Of a stretch of DNA of 42,071 nt, positions 31,253-41,729 are shown piece by piece. This DNA is from Saccoglossus kowalevskii. Taxonomy: Eukaryota; Hemichordata; Enteropneusta; Harrimaniidae. Where the stretch lies: contig NW_003148781.1 of assembly GCF_000003605.2 (NCBI RefSeq), positions 1,642 to 43,712 of the forward strand, given 5' to 3'. The position numbers and the translations under genes are program-made. Under the pieces are notes generated by a model. It did not search any database, had not been told where the DNA came from, and saw only the letters and a list, made by a program, of their open reading frames with translations. Within the stretch, counting starts at the first letter, position 1. Each line of letters starts with the position of its first letter.

Positions 31253-34200
31253 CTGAAAATAAAATAAGAAGACAATTATACATGTATTATGTTATGGACC
31301 TGTTTGATTGTCTTCATTATGTCACAATCCAACATTATCTCGTGTGTATATGAATAATGTAAATAATGTAGTGCATGGCTGAAATAGAATCACGTCATTG
31401 AATGCAAATGATGGCGCAGACACTTTTTGCTGTCATATCTCGGTAAATTATTGCTACACACAGGAAAAGATGTACCGGTATAATAATACGGTTATCACAA
31501 GAATACTGCACAGTCTGCAAAAAGACAGTATATGGATTGTATTGACTGGCGTGTAGCTGCCTGAATATCCCATGCACAAGCCAAGTTGTTGAGTTTTGAG
31601 TTAAATAAATTATGAATTTTTTATTTGTTTTCTTAAATTTAAATAGATTTATGCAATTCATACTGTGAACATAACAATGAGTATCGCTTATCTGCTGAAA
31701 GAATTTGAACTTGAGTTGATCTCCTGGGTTGTTTGTACAAAGGCAGAAAGGGCTGAGAAATGGTCCACTTCCTATAGCATTCATTGTGGTAAGTGTAATT
31801 ATACATGCTGATCAGTTGATGAGGTGTTACAGCAGTAACTCACTACAATGCATATATACATGGATTTTTGATTAAAAATATTTCAAACCAAGCGATTTTG
31901 AGTTGTAATTTAATGCATTCATGTTTATGCAAATGAAACAAGCCTATTCATTCTGTTGATTTTAAACAACTGGAATTATTCACAGCACTATTGCGACCAC
32001 AGAAATAGGTTTCAATAATGTACATGTACAACAACCAGGATATAAAAGCTGTAACATGGTTCATGGATATGAGAATTCATTTTACTACTGTGTAACAGTA
32101 AATTTTTACAATTTTGGGCAATAACATTGTTCTGACAGAGTTACAAAAAAACTGATGTCCGATTACTGGTTCCATACAATCTGAGGTTGAAAGTAAAAAT
32201 CAACAACTACCTTGGTAAGAATAGACACTGATAAAACCATGAAACAAAGTCCTTATAACATCATTGATTGCAGTTCTAGTATAAATACTCAACTGATACC
32301 ACAACAAATACTATATATGCCACAATAGTTCATTTACTATATATAGTGAATGCTGCTGATAACGTGGTTTGTAAAATTTGTATGTGGTACGTACTGCTCA
32401 ATGTTTTCACCTGAGATTTTATTTCACCTTTCTAGTCTATTCAATGCCTCAGAGAAAACAATGTATGTTTGAATTGCAAATAACTACGAGTGAAGAAAGT
32501 TACCTGCTTTGCTTCAGTGCAGTTGACCTCAGCATATTTAGTCATACACTTGCCAAATACTTCATCAAATTTCATAATTTTGTCTTTTCCTGCACACTCG
32601 TCTAAATATGGACATATCTGCTGCAGTGCCTTCCTGCTCAGCACAACTCCAGCCCCGGTGTTGCAGTAAGGTTTGTTGTTATGTTTAGGACCTATCAACA
32701 AAAATGTTATTATCACAGTAAAGATTTTTGTTTAATTAAATTTTAATAGAAACAATAACAATACAGACCCCTTGCTTGCTATGCTTGCTAAACCTCATCA
32801 ACTGGTGTAGCCTGACATGTAGGTGTGAGTGGCGCCCTCTCCAGCCGAACGGCATCAGACTTCACTAACGTCTGACAGAATAGTCACGGCAAGATCAATA
32901 CTGCGAATTCACGCCTTCTTGCAATGAGTTTCAATGAATATTTATTTTGGTAACACCATCAATCAAAGCCGTGTTTTCATTGTCGGCAAAAATTTCAGAC
33001 TGTTTTCAACAAAATGATAAACATTAGGTGGAAATGAACTCTGCTGTGAATAGTTACTCTTTGATGGCTGTCACTATCTGACCTTATTGCTATTTGATTG
33101 GTACTAACAACAAGCGCAACTCACCCGGCCTTGTCTGGCTACAACTGGTGCAAAAAACAAATTATGTGACAGTACCATGATATGAAAATTTCAGAAAAAA
33201 ATAATAATGACTGAAAGTTTATTTAAAAAAAAAAATGGCTAAGGGTAATATTTCTGAAAACTATCAGCAATTTACTAATGGACATTTACCATGGTTCGTA
33301 AGTGTAGTTTCATAAAGTCATGGTTTTGTTTTCATTTTAAAACTGATATCACCTGATATCAGTTATTTGTAGAGCGGGTTGATAATCGTGGCATTACAAG
33401 CTGTATTATCTACTAACTTTTGTTTTGTAGATGATACTAGCACATGATGTCACTCACATCATACCCCATATTTAGCCTTATCCCCCTAACTTAGTATTTG
33501 CCAATCTCTTTGCTGAATACCATTTCTCTTAACACTTTCACTAACAGTCAAATTTGACCCTATATTTTTCAACCCCATTGTCAACTTGAATTGACAGCTA
33601 CTGTCAACTTTGAAGCTTGACCTTTCACCACCATTGTTGACTTTAACAACTCCCAACTTTGACCTTTCACCACTTGTCAACTATGACCCTTGACCACACC
33701 TTTCACCACCATTGTCAATTTTGACCTTTCATAGCCATGAACCTCTCAGCACCATGACCTATTCAAAACAACTCAAAATTGACCCTTCACCACCACCACT
33801 GTAACTATGACCCTTAACCTTTCACCATCATTGTCAACTTAAACATTTCATCGCCATGTAGGCTCATACTACTCACAGCTACTGTCAACTTTGACCCTTG
33901 AATCTTTCAGTACCACTGTAAACTTTGACCTTTCACAAAACCACTGTCAACTTTGACTTTTGACCTTTCACCACCACTGTCAATTTGACCCTTTACAACA
34001 GGTGTTAACTTAGACCCTTGACCTTTCTCCATCATTGTCAACATTGACTTTTTCACTGCCAGTGTTTACAAAATAGCTTGATTCAAAATCTTCAAGTTTT
34101 CACAAAATTTGTTTTTCAAATCAAAATATTTCTGAACAAAATCTAAAAAGGAATATTCATTTTTGATAGCTGGATTAAAAAATGTGTGAAATATGTCATT

Positions 34201-37200
34201 CCATTCATTCTACCTCTAAGCAAACCTTTTAATTGAATAGCATCCTAAATCAACTCTCCGTCATAAAATTCCCACTCACCTATATATAGAATCTGTGAAT
34301 TATTCAACTGCTTGAATAATGTCTCCATTGCGTTGTATCTGATGTACGTGTTGTGATTTGGGAGAATAACAAACCAATTATACTCATCTATATAATGATG
34401 ACACATATACTTCAACATTGAAAACAGTTTGGTACCATTACTGACAGCATCTTTAATATCTACAATAAACATGTGTTATAACAGGTGTGCCATTATATGC
34501 AAATAAGAATGTATTAAATATTATGTACTTTGTCCACTGTATTTTGACAATATAATCTAATGTTGAATAGCACTATGCTGCATAGAGGTTGACCATTATA
34601 AATCCCCGGGATGGGGGATAGAAATTGGTGCAAAAATATGCACAGAGAAAATTTTGAACAAACAAATTTTTCAGTGAAATTATAAAAAAAAATATCCATA
34701 AATAAGACAAAAAAAAAGGGTTTTGCGTCTCTTTATTGCGTCAGTTTGCAAACTGTGTCTCACACATATTTTTAGCAATTTTCTGTACCAGTAAATTGTG
34801 TGACGTACTAAGGAAATATTTTTGTTTCAGAAGATGTTTTGTTAATCAATTAAAATTTTCAGGCATCTATTTGAAAGCATGATTTAATAAATGTTAAATA
34901 ATTTTAATACAATCACATCATTTTCGTACTTAGCACAACCTCTTTTTTTCCTTGAAACAAATCTCACATATATTTGAAAAAAAATCAACAAAAAATGACA
35001 GCAATATTATTAAAAGATAATTAGGCTCACGAAAAGACAAGAATCTCCACACTAGTTCTACCACATTATAATCATTAAGTATACATATCAGGGATGGTTT
35101 TGTACCAAAAGCTAATCTGATTGTACAATTTGTGAACGATACGTATAAAGACAGCGATAAGAGAACAGTAATGGTCTATTCGCCAAATAAGCACATGTAC
35201 AGGATTTAGCACATCATGCTTTGATTACAAATAAGGAAGATAACTCTCTCCAGTGTGTCATGTATAGACTTGATTTCCAAGGGAGCAAGCAGACACAGTA
35301 CATTTAACAAGCCACAATAATATAGTAAGAGGTGCAATCCGTTTACGAATGTGTTAAATCCACCCCGGATGAACAGTTAAGAGTTATTTTACATTCATAA
35401 TTCTGTCAATTCCCAGTGGCCACTATCATCTTCAGTTGAACTGTAAAAAATTTTTTTTACATAATATTTTTAATTGGCTTTTTTTTTCAATAACCAATAA
35501 TTTACTGTGTTTTTGCCCCAAGCCCATGAGTTTTCAAATAAGGACAGCAGGAACACAAGTCAATTATATTACAGTAGAGTAAGTAAATTGCAGTGCAAGT
35601 CAAACACACTGAAGCATGATAACAGATAAATGTATATGTCATTTTGATGTACAATGGTTACTAATGTAGTCTACTGGAAATGGGGGCAGGTATAAAAAAA
35701 AGGAAACACTTTCACTGATGACAAGTGTTCCTTTTTTTATGATTTTTTAATTTAATAGGAATTGATGTTGCAATTTTTGATCTTATAGCTGTCATTTCAA
35801 TTAAACTTATCAACCTATCCCTAGTACAAGTCTGATTACATAACCAAGGCATAATGTAAACAAATTAAGAGCAATAACAGTTTTTATCAAAAACTATTCA
35901 AGGATTTATAAGATCAATGATTTAATAAAATGGGAAAGAACAACTTCAGGTAATGGCATTTAAAATAAGACAGCAAAATAAGAGGGGATTTTTTCATTGA
36001 AAGAACACAGACAAAGACAGTTGAGAAGGTTGAGGTACTTGTCAGAGTTAATACGACTCTTGATTTCAGTAATGTGAAAGTTTAGATAAGCTAATACTTT
36101 GTATTTTTAAAAAGACTATGTTATTTGGGAGATTAAAGTCGCACAGTGACAGTGCAGCATCATTTTCAATACGGATTCCATTAGCCCTGGATCCACAACG
36201 TTGTCAGAGTAGGCATTCGATCGTCGGCTGTCCACTCAAACACTGTCATAGATCTAGTTATAGCGAAATGAGGTGGCTGTGTAAGACAAAATACACGGTA
36301 TATGTACATGCGTACACCAACAACTAGCCGAACTTTGATTTCCAAAGCACAACAATTGCATCAAATTCAAAGTGTAATTGAGATTTTCATGGGTAACGGT
36401 AAATCAAGGTTCTGGCAATTGTTTGTGTTTTGCTCTTGTTTGATCCAAACAGTTGTTTTATTTCCCATATTATACAAAGTGAAAATAGTTGCAGTAAGAG
36501 TAAGTAAATAAATAAATGTACATGTATAAATAAATAAACAAATGAATAAACGAACAAATAAATAAATAAATGAACAAAAGTCTAAGCAAATACGTATAAT
36601 ATTGCTGGGAAGCAGAAATTGCTATAGCGAAGCCAGTCGAGCCTGCTTCCCAGAGTTTGACCCGTAAGTCAAAGAATGAAATATAAGGGCGACAAACGGG
36701 GCATATTGTTCTAATAAGGACTGTCCAAGGTAAAATATATATATCTGAGTGTCTGAGTGGGCGATTGTGGCAAAATGTAAACAACATCCACTCTGACAAC
36801 GCCACAGATCAAAAGCTAGGATTCCATGTGATAGGAATTAAAGCATGTAAAATAGAAAATTTGTTTACAGCGTAGCGTTTCAAGTAATTAGATTTGAATG
36901 ACAAAACATTAGACAAATTCTGAATTTACAGTGTGGAATATCTGGTGCACATGGTTACAGTGGCTCTTGTGGCCCAATTCGCTGGTTCCCGGTGCCCTTG
37001 CGAATGGCAAGTAGGACACAGGTAACTAGTAATCACCATGCCCATATAGTCTGCCAGCAAGGACTTTTTGAGATGGTTCTGACATTTCTCGCTGTTTCTG
37101 AACAAATTGATAACAATTTTCGAAAGTAAAAAGAAACATCTGAACGACCACGAGCGTAAGTGCTGACGTCAGGTAACCAAGGGAAATAGAACAAGCAGCA

Positions 37201-38769
37201 AGAAGTGATGGACCAGTCAGAATGTTGTAAGCATTACTAGTTTCCTGCCTCTCGTGGCTTGTTGTGCCATGACACTTGAAGCGGGAACCAGCCAAGTGTC
37301 TATCTAGCCTGTATGTTCCAACATAAACCATAGTTCTCTGGTTTTATGAAAAGATCATTAATTAAGGTATACAGGTCAAGTGATCAAGTGCAAGTGATTG
37401 ATTTCATATAGTTCTGATCTATAATTAACATCATCACAATATTTTACAAGAGAATGAATCAAATATGATATGATGTTATGTGATGTGATATGGTATGATA
37501 TGATGTGATGTGATGTGATGTGATGTGATGTGATGTGATGTGATGTGATATGATGTGATATGATGTGATATGATGTGATGTGACGCGATGTGATGTGATG
37601 TGATGTGGTATGATGTGATGCGATGTGACGTGATGTGATATGATATATGATCCGATGCACCATCATGTAATTCAGATCATGTCATGGATACGGTTCAAAT
37701 GTCGTGATCACTAACCATTAATATGCCTCGAGAACTGGATATTAAAAAGGCAGCTTGGCAGCAGGTTTGCTGACCCTTATCATGTCATACATCTATTTTT
37801 AATCGGTGAGCCTGGCAGACTACAATATCATATTTGACATAAGTGCGTCTACAGTCAAAATACTTAAATGATCCATTATACAATAAATGTAACTTTTGAA
37901 AAATGTGCACTGCTATTTGTGCAAGATGTGCTTCTAATAGTACAAATACAGTACATCATACATAATTTCACAGATCATGAATATTCATGAGCTAGCCAAA
38001 AAATTTTGGCCAATAGGAAACTCCCCTAGTTCCAGCCCTCACTTTATAACTCTGTCACTGGAACACGAAAGAATAATAGCTTTGATGTCTTAATCAAATT
38101 AACTGTAATATTTTTGGCAAAATTGATCGTATTTTAGTCAAAAATGATCAAATTCGACAAATGATATTATTTTCATGAAAGAATTTCCACAGTATTTTTT
38201 TTTCAATGCATTTTTTTTTCAAAATCTACTGTCTCCTCTGAGTTTCTTATGATCAACCCTTTAGATGTTAAAATAAACAGATTACCTGTAAGCTGTACTA
38301 ATTGTAATTCACCATGTATATCAGCGTGAGAACTCACGAATATATCATAATGTTTTGTATGTTGTGCCCAAGTTTTCTCAATAGTTGGTACCCAGTCATC
38401 AATCGCTTCACTCGGCATAAACATTCCAATATACAATAGTTTTCTCAAAGATAATTCTTCATGAGCAAACCTGGGAACACTTTTTAGACGCCTTGTATCG
38501 GCAAGTTGGTTGTCAATATTCAACCACTGACGACTTCGCTGATGTGATCTGTAACTATCTGCTTGAGGCGACAAGTCATGTTTTAAATTTCTATTCTTGT
38601 TTAAAACACCGCGTGCTACCAATTCACTGCCTCCTTGATGGATATTCACTGGTGGTCTGTTTCTTCGGCTTCGCGGTGAAACAAACAGAAGTAACGATCC
38701 CGAAATTAAGATTCCGATGCAGAAACCACCAATGAATGGAAGAACTGGTCTCTTTTTTATGGTGAACAT
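29978..38769 (-). CDS. CHPF: Chondroitin polymerizing factor-like glycosyltransferase (spliced, 4 exons)
   Basis: Spliced model: 38769-38286, 34459-34280, 32691-32504 and 31252-29978, totalling 2127 nt and 708 residues, with GT/AG junctions and phases 1, 1, 0. Residues 8-30 form one membrane anchor after IKKR, so it is a type II Golgi protein. A GT31-like domain follows (RKLLYIGMFM, MLKYMCHHYIDEYNWF, GAGVVLSRKALQQICPYLDE). Then comes the linker typical of chondroitin synthases (HLYYRNRTLQTVQ) and the second GT domain (LNTNTIFNSDFLDRCRLATI, AYIPIPFQYFY). The length fits CHPF and CHPF2 (about 770). Both metal-binding motifs are missing: PNHN at 195-198 where catalytic relatives have DDD, and NTN near 574-576 where CHSY has DVD. 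It is therefore probably a polymerizing partner of a chondroitin synthase rather than a full enzyme. Orthology to CHPF versus CHPF2 is not resolved. Confidence 0.9.
32504..32691 (-). CDS. CHPF: CHPF-like, exon 3
   Basis: Acceptor TTGTTGATAG|GTCCT at 32691 and donor AAGCAG|GTAACT at 32504; 188 nt. The phase-1 join gives YIGPKHNNKPYCNTGAGVVL and SRKALQQICPYLDECAGKDK, which match the YCxGGxGxxLSR...L.PHL..C stretch of CHPF and CHSY proteins. GKCMTKYAEVNCTEAKQ follows. It leaves in phase 0. Confidence 0.92.
32692..34279. other. CHPF-like intron 2, with imperfect repeat tract
   Basis: A 1.6-kb intron containing the tract of reiterated GTCAACTTTGACCTTTCACC motifs at 33560-34060. The remainder is AT-rich. 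GCGCCCTC lies at 32832-32839. Confidence 0.7.
33560..34060. repeat. Imperfect minisatellite with many TGACCTTT motifs
   Basis: Short phrases such as CCATTGTCAACTTTGACC and GACCTTTCACCACC recur roughly every 30-60 bp with drift, giving at least ten irregular units. On the gene's sense strand they read GGTGAAAGGTCAAAGTTGAC, so AAAGGTCA-type nuclear-receptor half-sites recur as a by-product or a function of the repeat. Unit boundaries are blurred, implying an old array. Confidence 0.75.
34280..34459 (-). CDS. CHPF: CHPF-like, exon 2
   Basis: Acceptor TTTATTGTAG|ATATT at 34459 and donor ATATAG|GTGAGT at 34280; 180 nt, phase 1-1. It encodes DIKDAVSNGTKLFSMLKYMC, then HHYIDEYNWFVILPNHNTYI. This aligns with SFMMLKYMHDHYLDKYEWFM..DDDVYI of chondroitin synthases, except that the acidic triplet is PNHN here. 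Confidence 0.92.
36497..36580. repeat. Degenerate AAAT/AAAC tetranucleotide tract
   Basis: Runs of TAAATAAATAAATG, AATAAACAAATGAATAAACG and AACAAATAAATAAATAAATG show an interrupted (AAAT)n microsatellite with substitutions. Confidence 0.85.
37464..37650. repeat. (TGATG)n pentanucleotide microsatellite
   Basis: About 37 units of TGATG/TGATA with scattered changes (TGACG, TGGTA). The 96-codon minus-strand frame over it (His/Ser/Thr/Ile only) is an artefact. Confidence 0.97.
38286..38769 (-). CDS. CHPF: CHPF-like, exon 1
   Basis: I start at ATG 38769 (MFTIKKRPVLPFIGGFCIGI), which places a short basic N-terminus directly before the membrane anchor as expected for a Golgi type II protein. The frame is open further upstream to 38841 but only from a GTG, so I do not use it. 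The exon continues through a luminal stem (Arg/Asn/Ser-rich) to SLRKLLYIGMFMPSEAIDDW and donor CTTACAG|GTAATC at 38286, phase 1. Confidence 0.88.
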
Positions 38770-39321
38770 ATCTGATGCATCCCACACGGTAGGCAATGGG
38801 CAATGTGCAGCTGTAAGGATTGCTATGAAAACTACCGCCACGTGATGTAAACAGCGATCCTGTTTAACGTGGCACAGTAAAACTCTTCATTCATTCATTT
38901 AAGAACATTTCAACGAGCGAACCTCAAACACGAATATTCACATTCATTGTCGATAACGTGTCCCAGTGAAAGCTGTTTCCCACTAGTCGTGTACGTAGTG
39001 CCATTTTATAAAACAACATTTGGTTGTTGAGCGAGTTTCGGTGATTGGACTATTCCATTGCGAAGGCTGCGGTAATTCTCACAGATAGTGTGAGAATTAC
39101 CGTGAGATATGCACATCCGGAATTTACGTAATATTATCTAGTCTAATATATTGGTTCAATACACTAATATGTATCCATACAAGTAAACAATCGTGTTGTT
39201 GGGAAATCCAAGTGACTCAATCATATTATAATGGACAATCCACATGACACCAAACGTAGCTGACCACCCCGTATTACGTTGTCATTGTGGTCCCGTCCAA
39301 TGTCAGGATAACGGTCCGTAA
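38770..39321. promoter_or_regulatory. Putative promoter region of CHPF-like gene, possibly bidirectional
   Basis: About 550 bp between the CHPF-like ATG (minus) and a candidate plus-strand first exon at 39322. It includes a perfect 14-bp inverted repeat (39070-39083 and 39089-39102, CGGTAATTCTCACA). No TATA box is clearly placed. Confidence 0.35.
39070..39102. repeat. 14-bp perfect inverted repeat, 5-bp loop
   Basis: CGGTAATTCTCACA (39070-39083), loop GATAG, TGTGAGAATTACCG (39089-39102). It lies 300 bp upstream of the CHPF-like start codon and could be a dimeric factor site or a tiny hairpin. Confidence 0.9.
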
Positions 39322-39348
39322 ATGTTGAACACTAAGCAACGCGAAGAG
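39322..39348 (+). CDS. Candidate first coding exon of a divergent gene
   Basis: ATG at 39322 opens MLNTKQREE and runs straight into a strong donor GAAGAG|GTGAGT, phase 0. The pattern (start, short polar N-terminus, consensus donor) is like first coding exons of LisH-type proteins (compare the QRQREEL starts of LIS1 proteins). Nine residues cannot identify a family. No matching downstream exon was found before the window ends. Confidence 0.25.
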
Positions 39349-41439
39349 GTGAGTTCCGATATATTTTATCTTTGTGAAGTTGCACAACTATAACAATTAC
39401 CGATTTCACTATAGACTAGAGAGTGTGTGTTACATAACACGTTTGGTTGAGTAATAGGGTTTGCGATGTGTTCAATCCATTGCATGCAATGGAGTTTTAG
39501 CGTGGAGTGGTGTCTACATGCTCTCTGCTCGTTTGGGAAGGGAACCGAGGTAGCGATGATCGGGTCAGTGTCAAGTACTAGTAAATTAGTCTAAAATGAG
39601 GTGTTAGCGACTGAATGACGACAAAACAACCAGATCAGCAGTCGATGAGTATCACATTCTTTATGTACGTCACTTTCAATGTGTGCGTTTGTCCCAAGGT
39701 TTACATTGTAGAGCGGAGTGCGCGTGTAGTGGGCCAGGCGTCACGGTGGAATATGAATTGTCGCAATATTGGGATGGTTTTATAATGACCTTTCCAAGCT
39801 GTTTAATGATTACGTCACCGTGTAGTCGAACATTTGGTTGAATCATGGAGGTAAAGTGAGATCTCTTTTTACCTCCATGGTTGAATACACTTTATAAAAT
39901 CATAATTAATTGAAAATTACTAATTAATTGATAACTTTGAGTTCACTGCATTTTATGCAACATATTTTCATTGTTTAATATTTAATATATAAACCAAAAC
40001 ATGAATTTGAAAATAAAAGAAACATGATAAAAATGCCTCAAATACGAAATAGTGCAGTATTCGTCAAACATTAATACAGTGCTGCATGATTGAACATGCC
40101 TACTCTACTGTATCACCCAGCGAACCAGGCAATAAATCTGTTGTCTATATAGTCAGGCGTTCCTGTGCAGCCTGATCTTTCCAGTGTCATGACTCAAAGA
40201 TATAGAAATCCAAGGACATCGAGAAAAGTTAAACAATAAAAGTACAAAACAGAAAATAATAATAATAATGAAACAGATAATAGTTTTCATTTTGTCACTT
40301 TTATCTGCATATTATGAAAATATATTAGTTTCTGATTGGCTTATCTGATCATTGTAGAACTAGTTTTTGAGTTATGTCACATATGTTTGGACCTCTGTTA
40401 ATGCATGTGTGTGTCCCAACCTGTATTTCAGACATGCCTAGACCAATCACATTCAAACTACACACATACATCATGAATTGCTCACAGAAATTACATTAAC
40501 TAATGCAGGAGATAAATTGAGTAATTTTATATTTTTGATGAGCAACAAGGACTCCAAGGCAATTAAATGTATGGGGACCTATCTACTTAAAGCCATGGAG
40601 TACAGAAAACTTTAACGTATCTATTTATATTGTATTGTAATTGTGTTGTGTATAGATATATTTATTGCTTTTTACCAAAAGAAATATTGTAATTTCTAAG
40701 GATGCAATAAAATTTGATTATTATTATTATTATTATTACATCATGCATCTTGGGATACATCTGCATGCTTAATTGTTTCAAGATCTGATTCAAATTGGTT
40801 GAATGTGACTATTTAAATGCGAAAATTCATCAAAATCTGCATTCCTGCTATTCTGGAAGTGAATCTTTTTTATATAAGGATGAGTTCACTCAAAGTTGGT
40901 ATTTATATTTGACATTATAGAACTTTAGTGCATGTCATTTTGTTTTTCAGATTAGATTTAAAATGGACAACTGGTGGCCATTTTGTTTTACCAAATGCTG
41001 TTCCAGAGCAAATCTTTGACATGCTGTTTTATTTTCAAAAACAGACAAATCTAGACAAACTGTGTATTTAATTTCCTTATGATAAGACAAATAGTCGCAG
41101 AGAAAATCAGTTCTAGTTCTTTTTTTCAGATTCATATCAGAGAAAAATATTATATTATAATTGTCTTGGTTTTCTTCTTTCTTATATATAATTAAATTTA
41201 AACATGTGTCACAGAAACATTTCCAATCATCATTAGGGTGCAGTTAGACAAAAATGTGTCAAGCATACTTGTAAATTGCTTGCTTGTGGAAAATCATGCT
41301 GCTTTCCCTTTTTTAAAGCGATTTTTCTCTGTATTAAACATATCATGTTATGCTGTCTTGTCTTGTCGAAATTGAAGTCAATTTTCGAAAAATAATGATT
41401 TGAATATCAATATTTGCCATTCATAATATAGGGTCTAAG
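39349..41439. other. Mostly non-coding stretch at the right side
   Basis: Contains an inverted repeat CATGGAGGTAAA (39844-39855) / TTTACCTCCATG (39868-39879), short AAT repeats (40255-40269) and a possible retroposon tail at 40600-40739. An acceptor-like TTTTGTTTTTCAG ends at about 40950, followed by a short open stretch (LKWTTGGHFVLPNAVPEQIF) that stops after about 40 codons and does not join 39322-39348 in phase. No gene is claimed. Confidence 0.4.
40600..40739 (+). mobile_element. Possible LINE/retroposon 3' tail with (ATT)n
   Basis: A T-rich segment ends GATGCAATAAAATTTG followed directly by seven ATT units. An AATAAA followed by a short tandem tail of this kind is typical of the 3' ends of CR1/L2-like non-LTR elements. 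No upstream coding sequence is recognised, so this is tentative. Confidence 0.3.
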
Positions 41440-41722
41440 CACAGTCCCTCTATCCTGCTGGTAAAATAGATGAATTAAAGAACTACTCACCCGCTAAAAT
41501 ATGAGCTTATACAGATATCCTGGTTAAAAAATTATGTGAAAAAGCTTGAATTCTGGAATAAACAACTAAGTTGTAAGAAAACACAAAGCACTGACGATGC
41601 CAAAAATAGTGACAGACTATGCAGTGATCATGTGACAAAGAATCACCGGATACTCGCAATGCGCGGCTGTCAGGGAAGAGACCAATTCATACCTAATACA
41701 ATAACTGGATAGAGGGACTGTG
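41440..41722. mobile_element. 283-bp MITE with 16-bp TIRs and 7-bp TSD
   Basis: CACAGTCCCTCTATCC at 41440-41455 is repeated inverted and perfect at 41707-41722. Direct repeats GTCTAAG flank it at 41433-41439 and 41723-41729. The inner sequence has no open frame, so it is non-autonomous. It shares the terminal CACAGTCCCTC and the 7-bp duplication with the 34-bp element at 440-473. Confidence 0.85.
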
Positions 41723-41729
41723 GTCTAAG

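Larger units (their letters stand above)
34460..38285. other. CHPF-like intron 1 (3.8 kb)
   Basis: AT-rich intron with an A/T tetranucleotide tract (36497-36580), a TGATG array (37464-37650) and an imperfect hairpin near 35694-35739 (AAAAGGAAACACTT against AAGTGTTCCTTTTT). Frames at 36118-36511 plus and 37026-37331 minus have no supporting signals. Confidence 0.6.

Noticed and set aside
31395..31784. 129-codon minus-strand frame just upstream of CHPF-like exon 4
   Set aside because: It lies in intron 3, has no phase-compatible splice sites and matches no part of the CHPF family, whose linker is already complete.
35694..35739. Possible hairpin with A/T-rich arms
   Set aside because: The arms are mostly A and T runs with an indel, so it is weakly informative. 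Noted only within the intron entry.
37376..37666. 96-codon His/Ser/Thr/Ile frame on the minus strand
   Set aside because: Translation of the TGATG pentanucleotide array.
38770..38841. Longer N-terminus for the CHPF-like protein
   Set aside because: It would need a GTG start and adds residues before a clean basic-plus-anchor N-terminus that begins at ATG 38769.
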